DNA of 64,000 nucleotides from Bugula neritina (Eukaryota > Bryozoa > Gymnolaemata > Cheilostomatida > Bugulidae): the NCBI GenBank assembly GCA_964035545.1, contig OZ037766.1:12409722-12473721 (forward strand). The letters are read 5' to 3'. The notes under the pieces are model-generated. The model searched no databases and was not told the origin of the DNA. It was given only the letters and a program-made list of their open reading frames with translations. Shown piece by piece: positions 28,401 to 37,039 of the stretch. Both the position numbers and the translations under genes were made by a program. Each line of letters starts with the position of its first letter. Position 1 is the first letter of the stretch.

Positions 28401-31400
28401 GAAAGCTCATTTACGAGTTATTATAATTACTTTTTTAACTTGCAAAAATATTTGAAGAAAATTCTTCGATTGTGGAAGTACTATTTTATCATGTATTTTT
28501 AAATTTAGTCAGAGATAAGTTTTGTATGCGACAAGTCATTTAATTTTAATTTACCACTCAGTCTACTACAACTAGCCAAGAAATTAAAGTAAAACATGCA
28601 ACTGTCAAAACTACTTTACTTGTATATTTATACTAGATAAGAAGTAGTAGTGGCGGTAGATAACTAGGATGAGCTCATAACTGATATTTTATAACTCAAA
28701 ATCACACAGAGTCAGATTTTTCATCTTTCCTCAGAAAAGTAACACAATTAAAACACAATTATTGTGCATATCAATGAAGTTACTTGTATAACATATGGAA
28801 CACCAGGGGCTGCGTCATTTTCTCCAACACCACAATAAAGATCTCTGGAAATTTGGCCATCGTCTTCATTAACAGCCAGCCATCTGTTACACGGGAACTC
28901 ATACACCCTCTGTTGGTCGAGGTCATCGACTATCACCTGAGCAGCATATTTATTAGTGTAATTTATTTACTGCGTAACCAAAATCATTATGAAAAATTAT
29001 TTTGTTAGATAAATAGTAACAAGACAATTTAACCATGATTAAGTGCTGACTCAAAAATACTATAGCATGAGCTTAAAATTAATTTTAAATTGCTACAGTA
29101 AAATTTCAACATTAAATTGCTTTTATAAGATTTTCTATTTATTTTATGTAGAAAAAATTTATCAAAACATTACTATATTGTAGTTATTTTACATATGCTA
29201 ATAGCTTACCATAAGCGTAATGATTACTATTTTAGTATAACTCAAAATTGGTTATAGCAAAAACTTTAAAAGAACTTAATGTTGAAAAAATTCAGGCTGA
29301 CAGACTTTTTGTTTCGACTAAGACTGACAAAACCTGAGACTCCAAAATAGCACAAAAGCAACTTTAACTGAACGACTTTTCTAACATCACAAATGATTTT
29401 TAAGAATTTGAATGGCCGGTCTGGTCGTGATAGAAAAACAACTCTAACTGCTGAAAAGCAGCTACTTCCTAATTTATTTGAATACAAAACCTTTTAAAAA
29501 GACAAGATAGAATTTACACTTTAGATCAAAAAACAACTGTTATCTCACCTTGTCTAGAAACCAACCGGCTGAGCCACCTGCATTATCATGACCGATGCGT
29601 ATTCTTTCAAGAGTTCCAACACAGCCACATTCTATCAGAAACTCATCAGTTCTAAAATAAAGAGCTGCTTTTGGTGATGAACATAAGAGCTGGTAATAAA
29701 GTCGATATATTCAACTCTTTGCTATAAGAGTGACTTGAGTTAACATAATTTGAATAATTAGCACAAGGCTAACATTAGAACTCTAGATGTACAGGGTTAT
29801 AAATTAAACAAAAACTCATGCAACAAAACACAACTGTTGGGAAAGAGTTTCGAGTGAAATACTTACGCCCCCCTCTCAAAGTTGTTCAAAGTATTGTCAA
29901 GTTTACGCTCAGCAGAATCTCCTTGTTTACCAAACAGCGTGATGCAGACATTTGCATCAGTCCCCGCTCCTCTTTTGTTGCCAGTAAATACTGTTACCTT
30001 GTATTTGTTAGCTAAAAAGTCATACATCATAGTTTTTATTTAACATTTAATTGTTGTTCTACGCAGCTAAAATCCAATTACAAATCATTAGATGTTAAAA
30101 TAACGTAACATTAATTTATATAGTTTGTCTATAAGCATTTAACGCAACTTCTAACTTATAATAAACTGTACAACAATTTAGAGCAAAAAATTATGTAAAA
30201 TTATAGGCGTGCATGAATAATATAATTATGAAACTAATTCATTTTGCCATTTTTATTTTCCTCTGTATGTGTATATATATAATCACACATATACAAATAT
30301 ATATACACGTAATATATAATACATACGCACTCGCACTGGAGCGCATACACATAGTATATATACATATCTTTGACATTTAAAGTGAAACAAACAATAAGAG
30401 CTATAAAGAAATGGTGCAATAATTATCTAGCAGATTGAAGTAAGATGATGACTAAACAAACGAAAGATCTAATGCTACAGACAAACACCTTTGAAATACC
30501 TCAACCTACCAGCTACAATGAGATCAATAAAAATACACATATCATATGAAATTGATAAATTAATCTGCATAGGGGAATTGATATTCAGGCCTGGTCTCAC
30601 GCTCGTGAAAATCACACAAAATCGTCTATTTGACACGAAAACACAAACGTACGATAAAATTTGAGGGAATTAAAATGAAATCGCCTCCGTTGGGTGCACC
30701 CAACAAAGACGATAGACGAAAAATCACAATTAACGATAAGCACCATTTGATTGGTCAATAGAGTTTTAGCAACAGTAATTATTTCATTTCTACCACATTT
30801 TTCTGTTTGGCATTTTCTGCTGTTTGTATCTCGTTCAAGACTCATTCACAAACTATTTATTATGTGTTTCGTCCGACAAGTGTGTGGCTGGTCATAACGA
30901 GAGGATAACTCACAAAAATCGTCACACGATTTCATGTGATTCTCACGAGCGTGAGGCCAAGCCTTTAGTCATAATGAAAAGGCTATTAGATGACAAAATT
31001 TTCTACTGCAGCCACCATGGTAAACTTGTTTCGTTAAAAACTCTTGTTCATGCATTTAATCAGGTACACAATATTTATTCACATAACAGATCTGAGGTGA
31101 AAGGATAAACCGATAAAGTATGAACATACATTTTCTCATTGCAAGTGGATCTTTGCTACCAACCAGATCCCTACATATTGCACCATCTCCTTCATCCTTG
31201 GCCAACCACTGACCACATGGAAAAAAGTACTTCCACTGCGGATGGGTAAGATCTGTGGCTACAATCTATTCCAGCAGAACACTATTTTTGTAGTTGTAGC
31301 AATAAATGGAATCAGTGATTTTTATACAATGATCTCAAAGTAGTGGAAGTAAAAGAAGTAGTAATAGTAGTCAGTGATACAGGCAGTAGAGGAAGTTGCC

Positions 31401-34400
31401 AGATAGGTGAGTGAAAATTTTCCTACCATTGAAAGTATATATTCAAATACAATAATACTAAGTTGCCATAAAGTGTAACATGCATTGAATAGGACTGAAA
31501 AACACTCACTCTTTCCAAGTACCAGCCAGGACCTCTTCCTGAGTTGTCGTGCTCAACTCGCAACTTAGTCATGGGACCAACACATTTAGCTTTAAATGTA
31601 AACATATCACTTTGGTTTCTTTCAAATGAGTTTTTACTCTTATTCTTCAAGGCTACTTTCTCCGTCTGACCACTTTTACCATATAAGGTAACAAATACAT
31701 TGGCGTCTGTACCAGCACCATTCTTGTCACCCGTAATTACGGTCAACTCGTATTCTGTTAATAAGCAGCACATATAAAAATTTCAAGCAGGAATAAACAA
31801 ATAACTTCATGATTTTTGAAGATTACATCACATTTTTAATTAATTACACAGTAGACATTTAGTTTACAAATAGTAAGTCCATTACCATAAAAATATAAAA
31901 AAACAGTCTAGAAAAAACTAACATGGACATATTAAGGCAAATAAAATCGCTCCTTATTAGTTTACTTGTCCTGCCAAATGTTTTAAGTTAGAGTTAGAAT
32001 GACAACTGACCTAATTTGAGAATATACAAGTCCTCATGCTGTCTGTTAATTTATAATATGAGCTGAAAATCCAGCTTTTTACAATGATCGCAAAATTAGC
32101 TTCTCTTTGCTTGTTAATTGCAATAATATTATTACAGCTCACTAATAATGTAAAAACAGATGCAAAAAAAGTTTGTTATTTTTTCAATTTACGTATTCCA
32201 ATAGATTTGATATATAAGAAGATCTCTTTCATAGCCTACCAGTCTTTGCAGTCAGCTGAGCATAAAGAGTTCGGGCAATTTGACAATCTGTATGGTGGAG
32301 AGAAAACCACTGACCACAGCTAAACAACCACTTCCTGTGGTTTGTCAGGTTCACTATTTCAACTTCTTCCACAAACCATGCGTCCTTTTCTGTTAGCCCA
32401 TCATGCTATATTATAAGGGTAATATTTTATCCAAACTTGCAAAATTGCCATTAAATTTTAAAATATTTATAACCAAATAAAATAAGACTTTCATAGCATA
32501 GTGCAACCAGCTTTGATTTACATGAATTACATTCAGTTGCCATAGAGATTATTTGTTATTCTAAAGTTGGAATCTAATCCCAACTGGTCCTGTAGCACGC
32601 TAGTATTGTAAAGAGCTCACAGTTTAACAGAAACTCTTTAACACTAGGGGTTTTCTCAGAATTAAAGTCTATGGGCAACATGAATTTAGAGTAAATGATG
32701 TATAAATTAAAATGATTAAGTCAATTTAAAATATAGTTTGTTGCCTAAAGCACAAATCTGATATATTGGACACATTATTATTAAAAACTGAGCATAGAAT
32801 ATTGCGGTGTGTACGAATGCTTGCATTTAAAGGCCAAAATTAGAAGCACGCAAGTGTATATTGTGTAATACTTATATTATGCAATGCAGGACATAATATT
32901 AATGTGTGTGATTGGTACACACCTCTAAAGTGATTGACTTTATGTCTCCAACATCTTCTGACTTAATTTTGAATACTTGTGTAGAACCTGGTAAAAACTT
33001 GAAAGCTTTCGTCTTTGATTTCTTGTTCTCTGCAGCAGATTTTGATTTGATTGAAGATTTGCTTTTGCTAAGGCATTTCTTGGTCATCTTTCCTTTACTG
33101 CCTTTCATCCGAAGATAGACTCGGGCACTAGTGCCATTGTTTTTCTGACCCCCGGTTGTAATTGACACTTTGTAGACAGTTTCCTTTCTAATTGTTACCC
33201 CTGTACTGTTTCCATTCTTTGATTTAATTTTGCCAGTACGAGTATCAGGAACATAAACGTAGCGCCCTCCACTGCCACTACCCCGTTGGTGTTTCTAAAA
33301 GATAGAAGATATAATTTAGAAATATAGGATTATTATGATGACTAAAGCAACATTGCATGTTATATGGTGATATATTATAATATGTCAAATAATGATCAAA
33401 GCCACTACTTCTATCTATAGTATAAAGCAAGAAAAGTTTATTTTGAAAGCAGTAATACTCAATATTAAAGTCTATACTATCTGCAGGTGTATTGAGTATC
33501 AACATGATGCAATATATAACAAAACACTGTTGTAGACATCAAATGAACTATATAATATACAATAAAATACTCCAGTAGACATCACATTAACTATATAACA
33601 TATAATAGAATACTGAGTACTTAAAGAATTTTACACAAAATAGGTTTAATTACAATCTTTCACAGTTAAAAAATACTGCCATTAGACAGCTTAAATATTT
33701 TATGTTTGGTATTAGGGATTTGTACTAAAATAAGTGAGCTGACTCAATTTAGTTTAAGCAACAAATTCTAACATGCTGCTATATCGCAGTCTTTCAACTT
33801 CAGCTGTCATGCAGCTGTGTGACAGTTTTCCAGATAATTGAATCTGATATTTTATTTATGAAAATTAACTTTCTTACCTAAATTACAGCAAGCTAATAAG
33901 TAAGACACATTTTTGTCGTTCAAAAAATGTAATCACAAAAACAGGTTGACCTGCAACAAACATTTTGAGTGAACAAATTCCAAACTTAAACAAAATATTA
34001 TGATTTACATAGACTATCAACCAGTTACTATTGATATAGTGAGTTGAGATAAATTCATATTGAGCTAGCAACATACAGGCATGATCTTGGGTATATTTGA
34101 AAATCTTCTGGAGAAATACTCATGTAAGTGAGGGTCTTCCAGCGCATCGTATGCAGGAAGTCTCATACTAGGAGCTCCGCCACCCACGTCTACTGTGGGT
34201 CTCCCTAGAGGAAACATCAGCAAAGCTCTAGAAATCTCAGGCTATATTGGTCAATGATAAACTATTTAACGAGTGTTGCATACTGGTAAATTAATAGTAA
34301 TTCGAATTGGAATTTAAATAAACATGTCAAGTTACACCTGCTATTTATGCAAAAACCAGTGTGAAAAAACTATTAAATTTTAATAAAATGATCTGGTGGT

Positions 34401-37039
34401 TAGAGTGCTGGCTTAGTAAACACAAGGTCAGTGGTTCAAATCCCAGTAAAGGTTATTGGTGATGCTAGGAAGGGCAATCATTCGTAATATCTCATTTATA
34501 AAAATATAAAACAAGTCCTTAAAAACACCCTTTTCATCAGGGGTCCTCACGGGGATGCCAACTTTAAACCCACTACAATTTCATTAAATTTTAATGCAAT
34601 GATATAAATTTGGAAGTGCATACAACTGAATATATAGAGAGAATAACAGTAAGTGAGAAACAAATTAATTTTAGACTTGGAACCAAGATTTCTTCATCAA
34701 TAATAAGAAGAGGTGCACAGGCTACCTATAGCAGTATTCCTGTAGACTTGTGTAGATCTGTTGACATAAGGCGCAGTTAGGACTGGACGCTGACTAGGTG
34801 CAGGAGAATGAGTAGTTCTATACTCAGTATTGCCATATGCAGACCTGTGATTGGAGCGAATCGGGCCATTGTTGTAGTAGGTATCTCTTATGTACGATGG
34901 CTTGTATGTGGGTGCTAAACATATGAAACGGGGTGTGTATACTAGTCTTTCGAACTTTTTTAGCAAATTAAAGTTGTGTTAAAAAAAAGTTCGCCAATTG
35001 AAAAAATTAAGTGAAGAATGGTGACCACTATAATGCTTATGAAGAGAAATTTAAATGATATTTTTTATTCTAAACTACAGCCTACTTGTGACTTCACGCT
35101 TAGAGCCAATCATGAGCTCCAATTAACCAAGATTCAATCTTTATTAGTCTTGGAAAGTTTTCTGTTGCCTAACACTTATTTGTAGAATTTTACTACTTAA
35201 AATTTACTCAGAGTAGAGTAGAGTATTTGTGCATTATAAAAAATCTATAATATAAGAGGGCAAAGTAATAATCTAGTAATCAAATACTTTATGGTAAAGT
35301 AAATAATACCTAATTGCTGATACATTTTTAGACACAATTTCTCTTTTATAATTAATATCTTCTATATCTAATACATGTCTCTTAACTACATGGAGCATTA
35401 ATCACAACTTAAACATCTTCAAGCAAGAAGGTAACATGGGTGATGCTAATTTTAAGTTCCAAAATCATAAGATAATTTCATCCTAAATGGTAGTCTATTC
35501 AGTACAAAGCTAGACACATTTACTTATGAGAGTTATGACCACAAAAAAGTCAATGATACTAACTATTCATAGATTTAGAATAATTTCTAGACAGGGTTGG
35601 GGTAATTGTAATTTGTAATTGTAATTGGCTGTAATTAATTACATTTTTTCAAGTAACTGAATGTAATTTGTAATTGAGGTTTAAAAATGTAATTGTAATT
35701 GTAATTGTAATTAATTACATATCTAATGTAATTGATTTTTACAATTACTTTATAATTACATGTCAATTACTTCAAACTTTTAAATCTTAAAAAACTCCTT
35801 TTTTTTCTACAATGCCTGCTGTTAAATAACAAGTTCAGATAGTTAGGTCAATATAGTAGGGTCATTCCATGCCAGCTCACCGAATTGCCCGCGTCTATTT
35901 TCGTCTCAGATTTTGTTCATGTTTACACCAAATAGACCTACACATGTCTCAAGTACTCTTCTTCAGTATTTCTGACCTGACACAAATTTTTTTTGAGAAC
36001 TGACTACTTTTGTGGACAAAAGTTGAGAAACATTTTGAGAAAAATTTGTGATTTCTACTTTTAGACTAATCTATAAACGTTTATATCTCGATCAATTTTC
36101 TAGACCAAGCCTTAAAATTTGCTGTGTGATTTGATAATACCTATCAATTTGCACTAGTAGCAACACATACTACAGAATACTTTGTGTGCATATATGCAAA
36201 GTCATTGAATATGAACAAATCTTTGTAAATTTTGAAAAATTTCAAATACTCCCCTAATCAAATTTTGAATTACATATAAATTGGTCTAAAAGTATAAATC
36301 ACAAATTTTCCTCAAAATATTTTCCAACCTTTGTTCACCAAAGTAGTAATTTCTCAAAATATTTTTGTGTCAGGCCAGAAATATTCACGAATGGTAATCT
36401 GAACATGTGTAGGTCCATTTAGTGTAAATATGAGCAAAATCTGAGACACAAAGATGTGGGACCCCTTGGAAGTTGGTTGATTTGGTATGGAATGACATAA
36501 TAGTATCACTGTAGAAAACAAAAGAGGTTCACCATTGCCGCTGGTAGTTGGACCCTAGAAGTAACTTCTATTTATTCCTTGCGAGAACAAAAGTAATTGT
36601 AATTGTAATTAATTACATTGCCATGTAATTGTAATTGTAATTAATTACATTTATTTTTAACTGTAATTATAATTGTAATTGTAATTGACAAATCTTCATG
36701 TAATTGTAATTGTAATTAATTACATTTACATGTAATTGACCCCAACCCTGTTTCTAGATATTCATTACAAATGCCAAAGCAAGTTTTAAGAAAACTATTT
36801 TATTGAATGTTTTAAGGGAAATATTTCTTTAGTTTTCTCAGTGAAAGTCATTGCAATTAATTAAATTACTTTTACCTGATTTAGGTCTTGACCTTGCCAC
36901 ACTGCTGTACTGAGTATGAGTGACTTGAGGGTTATAATTATAAGCACCATTGTGATAATCAGGAGTCATGCATAATTGGACGCCTAGAGAGTTTGATACG
37001 GGCATTGACATATACGGCCCACCAGTTGCCATTTGGCCT
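6842..37039 (-). CDS. LOXHD1: LOXHD1-like protein with 17 PLAT domains, 44 exons
   Basis: Forty-four minus-strand exons, each with an AG acceptor and GT donor and matching phases, join to 7,977 nt (2,658 residues plus stop), taking the ATG at 37032 as start. An N-terminal 158-residue Pro/Tyr/Ser-rich segment is followed by 17 PLAT (lipoxygenase-homology) beta-sandwich domains, one charged insertion and one 56-residue linker. Diagnostic motifs recur: [13 protein letters not shown] in the first half of a domain, then KFERGxxD, then IGHDN..GWFLDKV and FPCxRWLAxDEDDG in the second half. Tandem PLAT domains with no catalytic lipoxygenase domain define LOXHD1. The vertebrate protein acts in stereocilia of hair cells, and its PLAT domains are thought to bind lipid or membrane partners; the human protein is usually described with 15 PLAT domains. 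The first exon has an acceptor just upstream of the ATG, so a further 5' exon, coding or untranslated, may exist. No frameshift or internal stop was found, so the gene looks intact. Confidence 0.93.
7710..8358 (-). other. LOXHD1: PLAT domain 16 (most divergent), exons 41-42
   Basis: Exons 8125-8358 and 7710-7904, phase 1 at all ends. Residues about 2392-2534. The start is recognisable ([27 protein letters not shown]), but GTDANV is gone, the HDN motif is absent and the middle is Lys/Gly-rich ([15 protein letters not shown]). It ends with [16 protein letters not shown]. It retains the fold pattern but probably not the usual ligand surface. Confidence 0.85.
8811..9612 (-). other. LOXHD1: PLAT domain 15, exons 39-40
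   Basis: Exons 9382-9612 (phase 1 in and out, donor GTCTGC) and 8811-8984 (phase 1 in and out, donor GTCAGT). Residues about 2257-2391. Motifs: [56 protein letters not shown]. Both donors are weak by sequence but are the only ones that keep frame and PLAT alignment. Confidence 0.88.
9988..10798 (-). other. LOXHD1: PLAT domain 14, exons 37-38
   Basis: Exons 10551-10798 (phase 1 in, phase 0 out) and 9988-10120 (phase 1 out). Residues about 2130-2256. Motifs: [58 protein letters not shown] (the usual Arg before Trp is Cys). Confidence 0.92.
11060..11636 (-). other. LOXHD1: PLAT domain 13 (divergent), exons 35-36
   Basis: Exons 11431-11636 (phase 1 in) and 11060-11249 (phase 0 in, phase 1 out). 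Residues about 1998-2129. The N half reads [20 protein letters not shown], lacking GTDANV. The C half is [17 protein letters not shown] and [14 protein letters not shown]. Confidence 0.9.
12043..12211 (-). other. LOXHD1: inter-domain linker exon 34
   Basis: One exon (phase 0 in, phase 1 out, donor GTTAGT) encodes 56 residues beginning [16 protein letters not shown]. It is rich in Ser, Gly and Thr, with no PLAT motifs. It joins domains 12 and 13 and is the only boundary where a whole exon is given to a linker. The KRQS stretch could be a phosphorylation site, but that is only a suggestion. Confidence 0.85.
12615..13219 (-). other. LOXHD1: PLAT domain 12, exons 32-33
   Basis: Exons 13065-13219 (phase 1 in) and 12615-12824 (phase 0 both sides). 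Residues about 1820-1941. Motifs: [66 protein letters not shown]. Confidence 0.92.
13396..14488 (-). other. LOXHD1: PLAT domain 11 (divergent N half), exons 29-31
   Basis: Exons 14341-14488 (phase 0 in, phase 1 out, donor GTAGAG), 14125-14258 (phase 0 out, donor GTCAAT) and 13396-13558 (phase 1 out). Residues about 1672-1819. The N half reads [18 protein letters not shown] with a Lys/Cys-rich loop. The C half is typical: [31 protein letters not shown]. It ends in a Lys-rich segment ([12 protein letters not shown]). Two donors were possible in exons 29 and 30; I chose those that keep frame and PLAT alignment. Confidence 0.87.
14748..18468 (-). other. LOXHD1: PLAT domain 10, exons 26-28, with one long intron
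   Basis: Exons 18364-18468 (phase 1 in and out; [19 protein letters not shown]), 15637-15748 (phase 1 in, phase 2 out; [11 protein letters not shown]) and 14748-14946 ([31 protein letters not shown]). Residues about 1533-1671. The 2.6-kb intron between the first two exons splits the loop after GEKDDTG and contains a candidate phase-1/phase-1 microexon, listed separately. Confidence 0.9.
16479..16514 (-). other. candidate 36-nt cassette microexon within PLAT domain 10
   Basis: It lies in the long intron between exons 26 and 27. A GCAG acceptor precedes 16514 and a GGAG/GTACAG donor follows 16479. It reads [11 protein letters not shown] plus split glycines, without a stop, and both ends are phase 1, so it can be included or skipped without changing frame. 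Skipping gives a domain of standard length, so inclusion would lengthen a surface loop. The pyrimidine tract is weak. Alternatively, this is chance open sequence. Confidence 0.38.
18790..19656 (-). other. LOXHD1: PLAT domain 9, exons 23-25
   Basis: Exons 19505-19656 (enters phase 1), 19160-19267 (phase 0 both sides) and 18790-18967 (leaves phase 1). Residues about 1387-1532. Motifs: [57 protein letters not shown]. The C-terminal tail is Lys-rich ([15 protein letters not shown]). Confidence 0.92.
19857..22500 (-). other. LOXHD1: PLAT domain 8 with a charged ~150-residue insertion, exons 19-22
   Basis: Exons 22340-22500, 21384-21613, 20867-21006 and 19857-20162. The domain begins with [29 protein letters not shown] and [17 protein letters not shown]. 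At about residue 1198 it is interrupted by Lys/Arg/Ser-rich and Asp/Glu/Ser-rich sequence (for example [16 protein letters not shown] and [12 protein letters not shown]). It resumes at about residue 1349 with [18 protein letters not shown]. The insertion fills the end of exon 20, all of exon 21 and most of exon 22. The phases match throughout (0, 2, 1, 1), so this is a true part of the protein. Confidence 0.88.
20388..20720. mobile_element. non-autonomous hAT-type element, 333 bp
   Basis: The left end is CAGGGCTGTCCAAC and the right end, read inward, is CAGGGGTGTCCAACC. The element is flanked by a perfect 8-bp target duplication, TCTTAACA, at 20380-20387 and 20721-20728. CAGGG termini and 8-bp duplications are hAT hallmarks. 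Two internal TGTGGCCCCCCC-AGCTTA motifs lie near the two ends. It has no coding capacity and sits in the LOXHD1-like intron between exons 21 and 22. Confidence 0.88.
22765..24238 (-). other. LOXHD1: PLAT domain 7, end of exon 16 and exons 17-18
   Basis: Starts inside exon 24170-24475 at [19 protein letters not shown], continues in exon 23643-23762 (phase 0 both sides; [25 protein letters not shown]) and ends in exon 22765-22957 ([28 protein letters not shown]; leaves in phase 1). Residues about 981-1107. It has an extra intron after the NAYLK strand and has lost the boundary intron on its N side. Confidence 0.92.
24170..24868 (-). other. LOXHD1: PLAT domain 6, exon 15 and first part of exon 16
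   Basis: Exon 24714-24868 enters in phase 1 and joins in phase 0 to exon 24170-24475, whose first 75 or so codons finish this domain. Residues about 850-977. Motifs: [57 protein letters not shown]. The intron expected after the domain is missing: exon 16 reads straight into domain 7. Confidence 0.92.
25076..25773 (-). other. LOXHD1: PLAT domain 5, exons 13-14
   Basis: Exons 25526-25773 (enters phase 1, donor GTCGGT) and 25076-25211 (ends phase 1). Residues about 722-849. Motifs: [61 protein letters not shown]. Confidence 0.92.
26951..28023 (-). other. LOXHD1: PLAT domain 4, exons 11-12
   Basis: Exons 27790-28023 (enters phase 0) and 26951-27086 (ends phase 1, donor GTTAGT). Residues about 599-721. 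Motifs: [59 protein letters not shown]. The acidic GTDAN motif is GTSAR, as in domain 1. The domain ends in a Lys-rich tail (LRKKIEK). Confidence 0.9.
28784..30011 (-). other. LOXHD1: PLAT domain 3, exons 8-10
   Basis: Exons 29867-30011, 29549-29651 and 28784-28936; the junctions are phase 2, then phase 0, and the last exon ends in phase 0. Residues about 465-598. Motifs: [56 protein letters not shown]. The intron after the FERG motif is phase 2, unlike the phase-0 or phase-1 introns of most copies. Confidence 0.92.
30586..30966. mobile_element. MITE-like element with terminal inverted repeats, about 380 bp
   Basis: The left end CAGGCCTGGTCTCACGCTCG continues TGAAAATCACA. The right end read inward is AAGGCTTGGCCTCACGCTCG then TGAGAATCACAT. 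Imperfect repeats of about 32 bp thus face each other. No convincing target-site duplication is visible. It lies in the LOXHD1-like intron between exons 7 and 8. Confidence 0.65.
31130..31754 (-). other. LOXHD1: PLAT domain 2, exons 6-7
   Basis: Exons 31510-31754 (enters phase 1) and 31130-31265 (ends phase 1), residues about 338-464. Canonical motifs: [19 protein letters not shown], then [10 protein letters not shown], then [16 protein letters not shown], then [14 protein letters not shown]. One of the most typical copies. The phase-1 entry and exit make it an exchangeable module. Confidence 0.92.
32240..33294 (-). other. LOXHD1: PLAT domain 1 (divergent), exons 4-5
   Basis: Exons 32923-33294 and 32240-32405, joined in phase 0, cover residues 159-337. 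About 40 Gly/Lys-rich residues precede the fold, which begins at [10 protein letters not shown]. The usual GAGTDANV is replaced by [10 protein letters not shown], and a Lys/Ser-rich loop ([10 protein letters not shown] region) replaces the normal short turn. The second half has [17 protein letters not shown] and FSCGQWF. It is clearly a PLAT fold but lacks the acidic GTDAN residues. Confidence 0.85.
34389..34605 (+). mobile_element. probable tRNA-derived SINE
   Basis: A Pol III A-box-like TGGTTAGAGTGCTGG is followed about 30 nt later by a B-box GGTTCAAATCCC, as in tRNA genes. The sequence has no proper acceptor stem closure, and a roughly 140-nt tail follows that ends in AT-rich sequence. That is the SINE plan rather than a functional tRNA. 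It lies in the intron between exons 2 and 3 of the LOXHD1-like gene. Confidence 0.5.
35592..36750. mobile_element. non-autonomous hAT-type element, 1159 bp, with subterminal TGTAATT repeats
   Basis: The ends are CAGGGTTGGGGTAATTG and, inward from the right, CAGGGTTGGGGTCAATT. A perfect 8-bp target duplication, TTTCTAGA, lies at 35584-35591 and 36751-36758. Long subterminal tracts of TGTAATT/AATTACA occupy about 35594-35760 and 36588-36735. The middle is a separate foldback, listed below. It lies in the first LOXHD1-like intron. There is no transposase frame. Confidence 0.88.
35859..36496. mobile_element. foldback element nested in the hAT element
   Basis: The left arm starts GGGTCATTCCATGCC and contains GTCTCAGATTTTG and GACCTACACATGT. 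The right arm reads inward as GTCATTCCATACC, then GTCTCAGATTTTG and GACCTACACATGT. Further matches run toward the centre (CACAAATTTTTCTCAAAAT-like). This gives a roughly 640-bp palindrome whose arms each carry about 300 bp of imperfect match. A short TAGTA on both sides may be a target duplication but is not secure. Confidence 0.7.

Larger units (their letters stand above)
34077..37039 (-). other. LOXHD1: LOXHD1-like N-terminal region, exons 1-3
   Basis: Exon 1 is 36876-37039 (ATG at 37032-37030; acceptor TAG just before 37039), exon 2 is 34726-34914, exon 3 is 34077-34204. Exons 1 and 2 end in phase 1 and exon 3 in phase 0. The roughly 158 residues are low in complexity, rich in Tyr, Asn, Ser, Pro and Arg, and probably disordered. 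Exon 3 has the better-ordered motif [15 protein letters not shown], just before the first PLAT domain. Only exon 3 resembles a conserved segment. The first two exons are supported by open frame, splice signals and phase, not by family similarity. Start choice is uncertain: the frame stays open upstream to the acceptor (Gly-Gln before Met). Confidence 0.72.

Noticed and set aside
30824-31108. 94-residue plus-strand frame
   Set aside because: It runs through the inverted-repeat element and antisense to an intron and exon border; no similarity to a known family.
7233-33505. Many plus-strand open frames between 8 and 33 kb (for example 8160-8438, 10537-10776, 25535-25777)
   Set aside because: They lie antisense to PLAT exons and exist because the coding strand is open; no family motifs.
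34389-34460. Possible functional tRNA gene
   Set aside because: The A and B boxes are present but the acceptor stem does not pair and a non-tRNA tail follows, so a SINE is more likely.
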